Positions 10,451-21,000 of a stretch of 64,000 bases of DNA are shown here, piece after piece. This DNA comes from Ooceraea biroi (Eukaryota > Arthropoda > Insecta > Hymenoptera > Formicidae). The stretch lies in assembly GCF_003672135.1 (NCBI RefSeq), contig NC_039509.1:14456663-14520662 (forward strand). Reading direction: 5' to 3'. The notes under the pieces were generated by a model, which worked only from the letters and a program-made list of their open reading frames with translations, made no database searches and was not told the DNA's origin. Both the position numbers and the translations under genes were made by a program. The stretch's first letter is position 1; each line of letters opens with the position of its first letter.

Positions 10451-13400
10451 TCTTTATCGCGTTATCGTAGGACCGATTATACCCTTTCAGCGACAACTAC
10501 GAGCGCTATTCCGCCGTTGAAGGACGAGTAACGTCAGTAACGCGCTATCACTTAAGCGAGTTATCAGAGCCTCCGTAATCGTAATCGCGACATGCATTTC
10601 AGACGGTGTTCCGTGCTCGCACGAGCATACACTCCGAGCGTATGATTGCATATTGTTCGGGTTCGCTCGGGCAACGCTTTGAGCTGGCAAGTGCACAACC
10701 AACCGCCACAATCGTCACCAACAATCGCGGCGGTAGCGGCTGTGTGTAGGTAGGCAATTATGAGCGCGCCTTAATTAGCGACGCCCGGCACAAAGGGCGT
10801 CGCGCATCCAGCCTGACGGACAGACACGTCGCGACGATGATACTCCATACGGCTCCGAATTCACTCGTCGGCGGACGCTCTCGGCGCGAATTGATTCTGG
10901 CAATCAGCGAGTGGCCTGGCCAGGTCGCCACGCGCTTGATTGATATCTCTCCTCCGGCGAGGGCGCGGGAACGTCGATCCCGCGACTGATTTCCGCACGC
11001 AATAATTGGAACGGCATTCCGCGGGAACCCGGTTCTCCACGCGAATTCTATGCGCAGGTTACGCACTCGATAGCGCACGCGTAACACACCACTTAATTTT
11101 ATTGGTGGATAATTGACGTGCGATAGTGGACCGTCTAGTCAGCGTCAAGTCAGCGATGAATGATACCGCACATGAGTGCGCACTGGATTGTGCTGCTTTT
11201 CATTCGGAATATTGCTCCTGCCCTTACGCGGCGGAAGAAATAAATGTACGTATCTCGTGCAGACGTGTGAAGGGGGTTATGCTTCCTAATGTGGAAACGA
11301 ACATGCCCACATTACATGTACAGATATTTCGTAACAAATGCACATATTTCGTGCGGAAAGATAATTTGTACGTAGGAACCAGACGCGTAACGTGCATCTT
11401 GCTAAGGGATCGTAGCAACCGACCGAATGATGAATAATCTCGAACGCAAAAAGAGGAACAAATATTACATTATCATAATAGCGCGAAAATGGCATTTGAA
11501 AACGGTGTAAATTCATTTTTTAACGAGTATCATTCAAGCGGAGCGATTAATATCTTCCAGCGAGAGATTTACTTGCCCCCGTTTACCATCAAAGAGACCA
11601 ATTATCCATTATAAGAGAAAATTGAAATGATGAAGATTAGCAGGAATGGAGGATAAATTCATGGAAGATCCGAAATACCGCGCAGAACGCGCGAGTTACC
11701 GAAGAATTAATGGACGGAGAACGCAAATGTGTTCCGGTAACAGCCAGGGATACATTGATAAACGTCATCGTTCTCCGCTCTGCCATGGCTCTCTTCCCCT
11801 CGCTCACTCGCTCGCTCCATATCACTTTATAGTCCCGAGACGCCATTAAATCGTTACTTGGAACATATCCGGGGATTTATACGGCGCGACTAGAACACTG
11901 TCGTCGGGACCACTCGACCGGTCTCGTTGCAACCCTCCCATCATACTCCACGCCATTTATTCCGTCTCTACCGGGTGTGTCGCGCGGGCCGCACACAAAA
12001 AGCCAAGTGGCTGCCCGGCGTTCAAAGCTCGTCAGAAAGCTTGCACCGGGAACGAATAGCTTCTATTTATTGCGTCGTTGCGTGCGGCGCGATAAATTCC
12101 TACAGATTTATAGTCGCGGAAAAGCACCGCGGCGCGCTTGCGGATAGTATTCACGGCACGCGGCCGTTATCCGCGCGCGCGTCCGTTCCGCCTTTCGTGG
12201 CGCGTTCGACGGCCGAAATCACATCGGGGAGCCAAGCATCGATTCGCGTAATTCGCGATAATATCGCCGACTAAATCGAGACGATCATCATATTCGTCAC
12301 ATTTGGCAAAAACGCGATGTCTCACCAAAAGGACCGGCGATTTTATACCGATTTCATCCCCTTACCCACCCCCGTGGCGTGATATTGCGCTCTTCTTCCG
12401 CTGTTTTTACGATCTGCTGCGGACTATTATATATTAAAACCCGTATACATCGAACGTTAGCGCATCTGCTCCGTAAACAGACGAACAGGTCGCCGCAATC
12501 ACGATTCAATAGCAAATATGATATCATGAATATCCTTTGACCTGCGGATACTGGCTCGGCGGACAGTAGAGACCGCAACGAACTCGATGGTCAACTTGTT
12601 TCATTAAAATGATATTCTGCGCATCTGCTGAACACGTTTTGTGCTTGCACATCGTTGGTCCTCCAAAAGCTGAGCGTGCTATGAAGACTGATTCATCTGG
12701 ACTATAATGTAAGTAAGCATCTCCAGCTTCTGCGGAAGAAAATAAGGGGAAAAAGAAAATCTCGCTTGCAACTATTAGATTACGGACTATCCGCTTTTTC
12801 ACGACGATGCTGAGAGGAGAATTGACATCACGATGACTGTTCACGAGTCCTCGACGTATCTCACGATGCGCATTCCACTTGGCTGAACGCAGCGGTGGGA
12901 TATGTAATACATACCTACATTTTTTTACGGCGACGCGTCGCGACAGCGGAGGTTTCGACAGGGGAGTGATCACGAGGAAGGGTATTTCGTCGCGCTTTTA
13001 CGCGAGCGCAGCCGTATACTTCGCGCGATTGAGCGCGGGATCGATGATGAGGAAGAAGCGACTTCGTCTTCTCCGCGAACTATTCCGTCGTCGTCGCGAC
13101 GCTAGTCGACGACGCTGAGCGCCGACCCGCGCTCGCAACAGCCGAATCTATATGGAAATGACGAGTCGACCTTAGATGCCAGGATTTACGAGGTAAAGCC
13201 TGCTTGGTCCCACGCGTGTAGGACCGTCGTGATGCCCGCGAACGCCGCGTAAGCTTCGCGTGAAACAACTCAAGCGAGCGTCATGAAGACCGGGATAAGA
13301 AGGAACGCCGGAAAAAGGTTTTAGGAGCAGAAGCGAGCGGGTTGAGCGTGGTGTTTAGATGCAGTTTGCGGCGAAAATTGTTGTAGCGACGCTTGTGATA

Positions 13401-14400
13401 AGCACGCGATAAACGTGACTCTCGCGTGAGCCGACTCGCGTGAGATCAAGTCTTTCAGAGTGTCGCCGCGGTGAAATGGACGACGAATATGTCCAACGAG
13501 GTCGGAATCGCATCAACCGCCGCTGCCAAGGGTTGACGTCCGGCAACAAAGCGTCGTGGCATCGACCTCGATCGGCCAGCGCTTGAAAACGACACCAGTT
13601 TTCGCATGTCGCGTATCGGTCCATCGAACTAATGCGTTGAAATCTTGATCAGTTTTGATTATAAGAGTCTTGCGATTTGGATCGGAGAATCGTAATATGT
13701 TGTTTACTGTTGCACGAGAAATTTTAACTAATGTTTTGGTTCCTTGAAAAATGTACATTTTCCTCCATCGTTCAATCAACGACAGTAGCCGAGCATGCGG
13801 CAGTAATCTTTCCGCAGGCGCGCGTTCGCGCGCGCATCGTCTTCGGCGCGAAGGAGGAGGGTTAACACCGCGAAATTCCCAGAAGAATTCCGAAGTCGCG
13901 AAAATCTCGGGGACCTTCGAGGAATGCATCTCCGTCGCTACGTCGGGAACGTGACCTCACGACGCCGCCATAGAATTTACTACAATGGCTGCCAGACGTT
14001 TCCGTTTTGCCGCTCTGCAGCCAGCCAGCGCAAACATGGCTCTTTCTGAAACACGCGCACGATCCGCCAGTCGGGCGGGACTTAGCGACGTCCCGGGACT
14101 ACCGTCTGAATGATTTAGCCGCGCCTTACGTCCCGCGGAATCTAAGCTCCCCGCCAAATCGGGTTTCCCATTTTATCCGCGGATCACGCGAGCCCGCCAG
14201 CTCGCCCGGTGAATTTCAAACGCTTCCTCCAAGCGGCAGTTTCTCGCGGTTGTGGTCGTGGTCGTTTGGCTACAACGTCATCCGACGATCCACGGGTAAC
14301 GACAACGTAGTGGCTCGAGGTCCGAAATGTGGCGGAATTCGTACCTGAAAAAGAGTCTCTCTCTCGCGAATGTACTTAGTTGCGCGTTCATCGCACATTT
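10451..14400. other. long CpG-rich non-coding region
   Basis: About 4 kb of CG-rich sequence with many overlapping open frames on both strands (for example 12524-12973 minus and 13513-13929 minus). They are arginine- and serine-rich, lack family motifs, and coexist in several frames at once, as expected when high G+C removes stop codons. No exon is claimed. Confidence 0.55.
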
Positions 14401-14917
14401 TGCGTTTAATCTACGTACTTTTGCTTTGATAATCCTTTTATTTCGAATAACTAGTTGCTGGAAATCCTGATTTGAACGGGACGAATTGCCGTGTATCGTG
14501 ATCTGCAGCCCGAGGACGTTATCCGCGTGTACTCAAAGAGGTAATCGAGTACCGCACCGTCCGCCTGGATCTGACGTCCGGCTAAATCGAACTTGCGAAA
14601 CGCATTTGCATGGAACAAGTAGCTTGCTATCCCGTCTCTCCGCCCGTCTTCCGATCCGCTATCGTGTAGAGAGGTTTATGGTGTACGTGCAAAACACAGA
14701 CCGCCAACAGAATGAACTCGGGAGAAACGTCAAGTTCTCTTTAACCGCTTATATCGCTAAATAAGAGATATTCGTTTCATTTCATCAAAGATAGATATTT
14801 TTTTATTATACTGTTACTTTAAATTTGTTTCTCATTAATTATATGCGAGAAATTATAACATGAAGGACAATTAACATAATAGAGGAAAACTCTCTCTCTC
14901 GTATTACAATGTAGGTA
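14401..14917. other. non-coding stretch with an octamer-bearing repeat copy
   Basis: No gene. Holds the first copy (14588-14627) of a 40-bp repeat that recurs at 17349 on the other side of the transposon insertion. Confidence 0.6.
14588..14627 (+). repeat. 40-bp repeat with octamer motif, copy 1
   Basis: Matches 17349-17387 with about four differences. The shared core includes ATTTGCATGGAACAAGTAG; ATTTGCAT is the classic POU-factor octamer. Probably a duplicated regulatory element, though function is inferred. Confidence 0.6.
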
Positions 14918-14919
14918 TA

Positions 14920-15283
14920 CAGGGTGGTCCACTTAAATCGATCATCTTAGATATTTCACTTGTTTTTGATGATACGAAAAAATGTCTAAGGAAAAAGTTG
15001 CACCGTTCGAAGGGGCTATCATGATGACAGAACAACAATTTTTTCAAGGCTATTTTTTTCGGAGATTCAAAGGTCAAGATAATTTTTTTAAACGGAACTT
15101 CATATTTTTGTTTGCGCAATTTTATAGCCAACATCGAGAGGAGTTCAGCGACCTATGACAACATGACCTTTAAATGATCTTGAACGCGGGAAACAGAAAA
15201 ATCAAACTTTATGCTCTTCAATACAAAAATTTATTTAAGGAGGTGTTCGAAATGATGTCCTCCGACTTCAATACATTTTCTAA
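14920..15283 (+). repeat. left 364-bp TIR
   Basis: Inverted near-identical partner of 16564-16927. Because the right arm contains the last 17 codons of the transposase, this arm carries those codons in antisense around 15231-15283. Confidence 0.95.
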
Positions 15284-15285
15284 GG

Positions 15286-15397
15286 CTCCATGGACGTTCT
15301 ACTTATCGAAGCCACCTTAGATTTTCGACGGTCCAGTAGTTCATATTTCTTCTATTTACTTGTCCATGGTTAATGAACATTGATTCATCGGTAAACA
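15286..15397 (-). repeat. inverted diverged copy of transposase codons
   Basis: Read on the minus strand, this 112-bp segment matches 16011-16128, the part of the transposase gene encoding FTDEST (first catalytic Asp) onward. It has about a dozen substitutions and a 6-bp gap. It abuts the left TIR, so the left end looks like an inverted 3' half of a related element from which about 435 bp were lost. Confidence 0.85.
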
Positions 15398-15454
15398 CTC
15401 TCATGTTCTGGAATTCAATGGAATGTAAGATTGAAATAATTCCATACATGTATT

Positions 15455-15480
15455 GTGTGCGTGTGTGTATGTGTATGTAA
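15455..15480. repeat. (GT)n-like microsatellite inside element
   Basis: Imperfect GT run with one C and two A interruptions, in the leader between the inverted fragment and the transposase start. Confidence 0.7.
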
Positions 15481-15550
15481 ATATTTATGATCGTGAAATG
15501 CTTTCGCAGTTCAGTTCATTTCCTGAGCTTCTCGATATCAGAGTTTAAAT

Positions 15551-16616
15551 ATGACTGATTATACGAAAGAGGAAAGAATAGAAATGCTTCTTATTTACGG
15601 TGAAAGCGGAAGAAGCTCTACAGAGGCGCAGAGAATGTACGGCTAAAGATACCCTGAAAAGCGTTTACCGTCTCGCGCTGCTTTTGACCGTCTTATTAAA
15701 ACATTTCGTGAAACTGGAAGTGTTTGTTCACGTAAGAAAATTCGACCTCGTTTGCAAACTAATGAACCAGCAGAAGTTACTGTTTTGGCTGCAGTGGCAA
15801 ATAATCCACATATCAGTTCTCGACAAATACAAAGAAATACTGGTATTTCCAAGACAAGTGTTTTACGCATTCTTAAACGCCACTCATTTTATCCATATCA
15901 CATTGCATTGCATCAAGAACTTCATGGAAATGATTTTATTAATCGAATAGAATTTTGTCAATGGGCGCTACAACAGTTGGAGGTCAATGAATTCTTCTTC
16001 AACAGAATATTGTTTACCGATGAATCAACTTTCACTAACCATGGACAAGTAAATAGAAGAAATATGCACTATTGGTCCGTTGAAAATCCAAGGTGGCTTC
16101 GACAAGTAGAACGTCAACGTCCATGGAGTCTTAATGTATGGTGTGGTGTTTTACACAATCGAATCATTGGCCCTTTCTTTATTGATGGTACATTAAATGG
16201 TCAAAAATATGCTGATTTTTTGTCCCAACAATTACCAAACTTATTGGAAGAGGTGCCGTTAGAAACTCGTTTACAAATGTGGTATCAGCATGGTGGTTGT
16301 CCGGCTCATAACGCACGTGTTGCACGTACAGTTTTACACGAAATGTTTCCGGAACACTGGATAGGAAGAGGAGGACATATCAGTTGGCCAGCACGTTCTC
16401 CTGATTTGAATCCTTTAGACTTTTTTGTGGGGAATGTTAAAGAACACTGTTTACAATGATGTACCAACTACACAAGAGAACATGAGAGAGCGCATTTTGA
16501 ATGCATGTGCTAGTATAAATTCAGAAATGATAGAAAGGGTAAGAGTATCATTTGTGCATCGTATTAGAAAATGTATTGAAGTCGGAGGACATCATTTCGA
16601 ACACCTCCTTAAATAA
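15551..16616 (+). pseudogene. ITm transposase with stop, frameshift and lost catalytic Asp
   Basis: Frame from ATG 15551 (MTDYTKEERIEM) to TAA 16614-16616, about 355 codons, normal for the family. Residues 1 to about 60 are the first helix-turn-helix (LIYGESGRSS, FRETGSV), residues 65-115 the second (ISSRQIQRNTGISKTSVLRI), then the RNase-H-like core. The first Asp is in FTDEST (16019). At 16292-16294 the codon is GGT in QHGGCPAH where the family has Asp, so the second catalytic residue is Gly. The third motif, SPDLNPLDFF, is intact, with 41 residues between the second and third positions. Other lesions are TAA at 15644-15646 and loss of one T in the T-run at 16421-16426, after which the frame continues as WGMLKN. 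The last 17 codons lie in the right TIR. It is dead by three independent defects. Confidence 0.93.
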
Positions 16617-16927
16617 ATTTTTGTATTGAAGAGCATAAAGTTTGATTTTTCTGTTTCCCGCGTTCAAGATCATTTAAAGGTCATGTTGTCATAGGTCGCT
16701 GAACTCCTCTCGATGTTGGCTATAAAATTGCGCAAACAAAAATATGAAGTTCCGTTTAAAAAAATTATCTTGACCTTTGAATCTCCGAAAAAAATAGCCT
16801 TGAAAAAATTGTTGTTCTGTCATCATGATAGCCCCTTCGAACGGTGCAACTTTTTCCTTAGACATTTTTTCGTATCATTAAAAACAAGTGAAATATCTAA
16901 GATGATCGATTTAAGTGGACCACCCTG
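16564..16927 (-). repeat. right 364-bp TIR overlapping gene 3' end
   Basis: Inverted partner of 14920-15283. Includes the end of the transposase (GGHHFEHLLK and stop). Confidence 0.95.
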
Positions 16928-17070
16928 TATAATAATTCAATTAGTATATAGACGCAACGTTAATCAATATAATATTAGAAATATCTCAGAATACCATACC
17001 ATTTACCGTATTTCCGTACCGCAACTCAATCTAGCGCATAATTAATCGTATCTTATGAATAGGACTCTCT

Positions 17071-17094
17071 ATGTGTGTGCGCGCGCGTGTGTAC
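17071..17094. repeat. 24-bp alternating purine-pyrimidine run
   Basis: GT/GC alternation without interruption for 24 bp (ATGTGTGTGC...GTGTGTAC). Such runs can adopt the Z form; no function is shown. Confidence 0.8.
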
Positions 17095-17348
17095 TCCAGA
17101 CAGCGATCTGTCGGCGAGACGCGTGCAGTATTCTCCGGTCGGAATGACTATTCCGCTTAGTTGAGAATGAAATTCCACGGAAGGACGGATGGCGGAATGA
17201 TTTCTCTTAATCACAGTTGCTGGGGACCACTCGGCGTTGATTGTGGCGACGTACCATGCGACCAAGCGACGACTCGGATAACGTTATCGGTATAAACTCG
17301 TTCTGAGAGCTCGGTCGTCTTTCGGCCGGCCGACCCGCGCTCGCGAAT

Positions 17349-17387
17349 CGAACTTGCAAATCGAATTTGCATGGAACAAGTAGTTGC
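17349..17387 (+). repeat. 40-bp repeat with octamer motif, copy 2
   Basis: Second copy of the sequence at 14588-14627, in the same orientation, with ATTTGCATGGAACAAGTAG unbroken. Without the 2-kb transposon between them the copies would be about 750 bp apart. Confidence 0.6.
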
Positions 17388-18331
17388 GATTCTCGTTACT
17401 CGCCGTTCTCTCGACCGGCCACCGGCCGTTCTTTCTCGCCGCATTTCCGTTCCTCTCGTTCGCGGCGCATATTTCCGGCGCACGACGTTTCGCGTTTCCC
17501 CGCTGGGACCCAGCGGGATTGCGGAAAGTTTGCCATCGGCGATGCACACACGTAAGCTCGTACATGCATACACGCGCCTAGACACACACACGCGATACTG
17601 GCGAGATGCAGTTGCCACAGAGTTCCGCGATTGTACTTTTAGAATTGTCCCGCCGCCGTTAGAGAAGTACCGTGATTACGCGGCCGCGCGCCGTTCTGCC
17701 AACGTGTGTACGTTGCGAATTATATGACGAATGCGCTCGGACAACAACCCGTACTCCACGAGGAACTCCCGGTCTTGGCCTCCACCGGTCTGAAATTACG
17801 GTTTACGCAACAACGACGACGACAACGATGACGAAACGCAACTACCGCGTTATTGCAAAGCGCGATATTCCCTAATGAAGGATCCGTTGCATCGGCCGGT
17901 TTCGACAAGTCATTTCCCGTGATTTATTGTATCTCGAAAGTGCGCCTGGCATTCTCGGAGATATTAAATTACGCAACTCCGCAGTCCGCATAGGTATTAT
18001 CCATCACTTCATCGTATTCAGCTTCAGACGTTTGTATCGTTGACGTTCGCTACGTAAAACGCAGTGTCGCAAATTTACAGATCGATAAATCGGTGGAAAA
18101 AAATTGCTTTCACTTTCTATCACCAATAAGCTCCTCGCAGTGTTCATCCCCAAGAAGCAGTCGGCCCCGCGAAGGGAGTCTCATGAATATCATTGGAAAT
18201 ACAAAAGGCATATTTTCATTGGATCGATAACGCGCGAATGATAAATGCTTATCCCCTGGTGGTCGGGAGGGCGGGATATTTCTTAGCCGAAAGTTTAGAA
18301 CCAATTTTATCCCCATTGGCCGCACACGGTC

Positions 18332-18352
18332 CCGTCATGTTCCGCATGACGG
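18332..18352. other. perfect 8-bp hairpin
   Basis: CCGTCATG and CATGACGG separated by 5 nt. Lies within a conserved-looking non-coding block, between a CCATTGGCC word and GC-rich sequence. Confidence 0.6.
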
Positions 18353-21000
18353 CCGCCCGTGCAAAAGGGCGGCGTTAAAAATTCATTTTTCGCCCACATG
18401 CACCACGCCGGCGAGAGCGCGCGCCCGCGTGAGAATTTCCTTCTACAAGCGGCACGCGCATAATTTTACAAGCCACCATCGTACCATGCGCGGATTCACG
18501 TGGTAATAAGGAATAAGAAACACGCCCGAGACTTCGCTTCCGTACACTGCACTCCTCTTTTCCTCCCCTTCCGAGAAGGTAGGCTTGTATTTCTGATTCG
18601 CGAGGAGACGATTCAACTCGCGCGCGACTCGTGATGAAGAACCTTAAAAACTTCATGAGCGGAATTACCCCGCGCTTCACCCTCCCTCTTCCTGCCCCTC
18701 CTTCGCCCTTTACGGAAGGCGAATAAAGCGCACGGCGTCGTGTATGTACGATACAGACATCGGGAAAACTTTTCGCACCACCTGGGTTTCCACTAAACTG
18801 CACGTGCTGCAAACGAGAGCGCGCGGAATCGCAAGAAGAACGAGAATAGTTACCGACACCGCGCTAACAAGCCCTCGAACGAGATCAACAATTCACCCCC
18901 GAAATACTGGATCTGCTGTATGACTTTGAATCTACGACGTGTCGATCCAGACGCGAAAGCATCACGGTTTTTTAACGAGCTACATGGTTCCTAGAAATGA
19001 GAAAATGCTCGCATAGACGTGAAGTGGAGAACGACTGCGAAGGTGTAATCAACTGAAATTGGCCCTTTGAATCTGCCACAAGGAACTAATTCGTGCGCCG
19101 TCATCAGAAAGCCCTTCCCGGGAGCGGACGGTGCCTCCGCTTGCCCGAGGGAGACACAACGCGAAAAAAGCCGGGATGGCTCGCGAGGAATCTTGCGAGA
19201 TGCAACTCTGCGGCTTCAACAGGAGAAGAGCCCTCAAAGGGTCAGCTCTCGACTGCACTCCCGCGCAGCGGGGAGTCCGAGCTGGAGAGTGTGGTCGGCC
19301 GGGCGGACGAGCTTCTTGTCTCTTCGTCGCTGGAGTGCACTTCCGGCCGCCTCGCGGCATGCAAATATTGACTGCCGCACCCCTCTTCCTGCGTCTCTGC
19401 CTGCAGTCGTTCCTTTCCATCCCTAACCGGCCGGACCCTTTTTCCGAGTGCGGCTGCCGGCTTGTTTTTTTTCTGCCCTTTTATTTTCGCCAGTGCATCA
19501 TGGACGACGATGCGCCGACGACGAGAACGACGACGTGGGCGAAATTACGTTTCAGAAAAATGTAACGTCCGCGTGTAACTGCTAGTTTCGTGCGAGAAAT
19601 ATCATTACCATTTGGAGAACAGTATTTAGCGACGTAGTTTACGTAACGTAATATCTCCGTTATGTCACTCACTCCTCCTCCCGCCTCTTTAGGCGACTTT
19701 ATAAAACGAATTGCTCCGAAAGGGCTTCCCGGTCCCTTTTTTGCAGAGTTGTTAGGAGATCTTATTGCTGTCGCAACATCTTCGCGATATTAAATTCAGA
19801 ATATTGCGATATGGAGGAGATTTGTTCTATTTCGAGGCACAGAAGTCCGCGTCCGTCATCTCGTAGATATTACGTTAGAAGTAGCTATTGCCGATACTAA
19901 TGTTTACACGGAACGACATAGTAGTGGAATTTAATATTATCGAAAGCAAGGAAACCGTCTCTCTTTTTAACTCTCAAAGCTGAAACCGCAGACTAGACTG
20001 AATTTATGAGGAAATTATTGGTTATTTAAAATAATTAGGGATTATATTGCATATTTATTAGAGAGGGAATTATTATTTAAAAGTGCATTTTATTTTTATA
20101 TAGAAGCAATACATGCGGCTAAAAAACGGAGCTTACATGTAAATAAAACACCTCTCCTCCTCCATAAAACAAACGTGAATGGCGACTTTTACAGCACATG
20201 AAGTAGGCAGCAGTTGCACGTCGCAATGTCATCACAATCGAACGTATTTCAAGGCACACACTTCTCAGCGATCCTTCGGCATTCCTGGCAAATGCACTCG
20301 GCCGCAGCAGCGGGGTAAGGAATTTACGTCCTCGATCCGTTGAAGAGCGATCTCGCCAACATCCACCCGATCCTATACATCAGCGTGCCGCGCACACGAG
20401 GACCCCTCGAATTCACGCTTCCTCTCCGTTCACCGCGACGTTACAGTTTACCTTTGTGCGAGACATCGGAGGGACTTCGAAACGTGTGCCAGGGAATAAA
20501 TAGAGGGTCCTGCGAGCGCACAATAGACAGAGCGGCCGCATAACGAGGGGAGAAAATCGGTCGGCGAGATCGAACTACGAGCGGATCGGGAGTGGTCCCT
20601 TCGTCCCTTGGAAGGAACACCGTTATCGTCTGCATTCTCGCCCGTCGTCCCTCACGTATCCGGGCTCCGTCAGCCTTTCCGGCGCGACACGAGAGAAATA
20701 ACGTACAAACCGCGCGCGTATCCAATCTGCCGGCAAATCCGTGCGCGCTTTGCCGAGGGATGAAGAGTCGTGGAGGGCGGGAAGTCGAACGGCATTTGCG
20801 GCGAGGGAAGTGAAGGGTCGCCTGGATGCGCCGTAAAAACAAGCTCCCATATCATGGGCGATGTGGGTAACCATTTCTTACCCCTTTATTACGCGAACAT
20901 CCCGTGGCGTTATGACATGAAGCTCGCTGGGTCTCCGGAGTGGAACAGCCGACACATTTAACGACCGACTGCGTGACTGTAAGATGGAGAAGTACTCCGG

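Larger units (their letters stand above)
14916..16931 (+). mobile_element. ITm transposon with 364-bp TIRs
   Basis: The element proper runs 14920-16927 (2,008 bp). Ends read CAGGGTGGTCC; TA borders both sides and TATA can be read on both (14916-14919 and 16928-16931). The TIRs are exactly 364 bp each (14920-15283 and 16564-16927) and nearly identical. Between the left TIR and the gene lies an inverted, diverged fragment of the element's own coding region (15286-15397). The transposase is broken. It is the longest copy in the window of the clade that also gave 4622, 35798 and 46353. Confidence 0.95.
16930..21000. other. CpG-rich non-coding region with hairpin and Z-type run
   Basis: No recognisable gene. 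Many arginine-rich frames overlap in three to five frames (17211-17618, 19049-19565, 20441-20842) and are best explained by composition. Distinct items are an alternating purine-pyrimidine run at 17071-17094, the second octamer repeat at 17349, and a hairpin at 18332-18352. The block 18180-18410, with homeodomain-like ATTA and CATTGG words, resembles conserved non-coding DNA. Confidence 0.5.

Noticed and set aside
12524..12973. 149-residue minus-strand frame.
   Set aside because: No recognisable domain, mixed composition and overlapping frames; not supported as an exon.
14904..17045. Two frames beginning MLAIKLRKQKYE, one on each strand.
   Set aside because: They are the two 364-bp TIRs of the same transposon, not a gene family.
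19049..19565. Several long frames on both strands in a CG-rich block.
   Set aside because: Four or more frames are open together, a sign of low stop-codon density; no family motif is seen.
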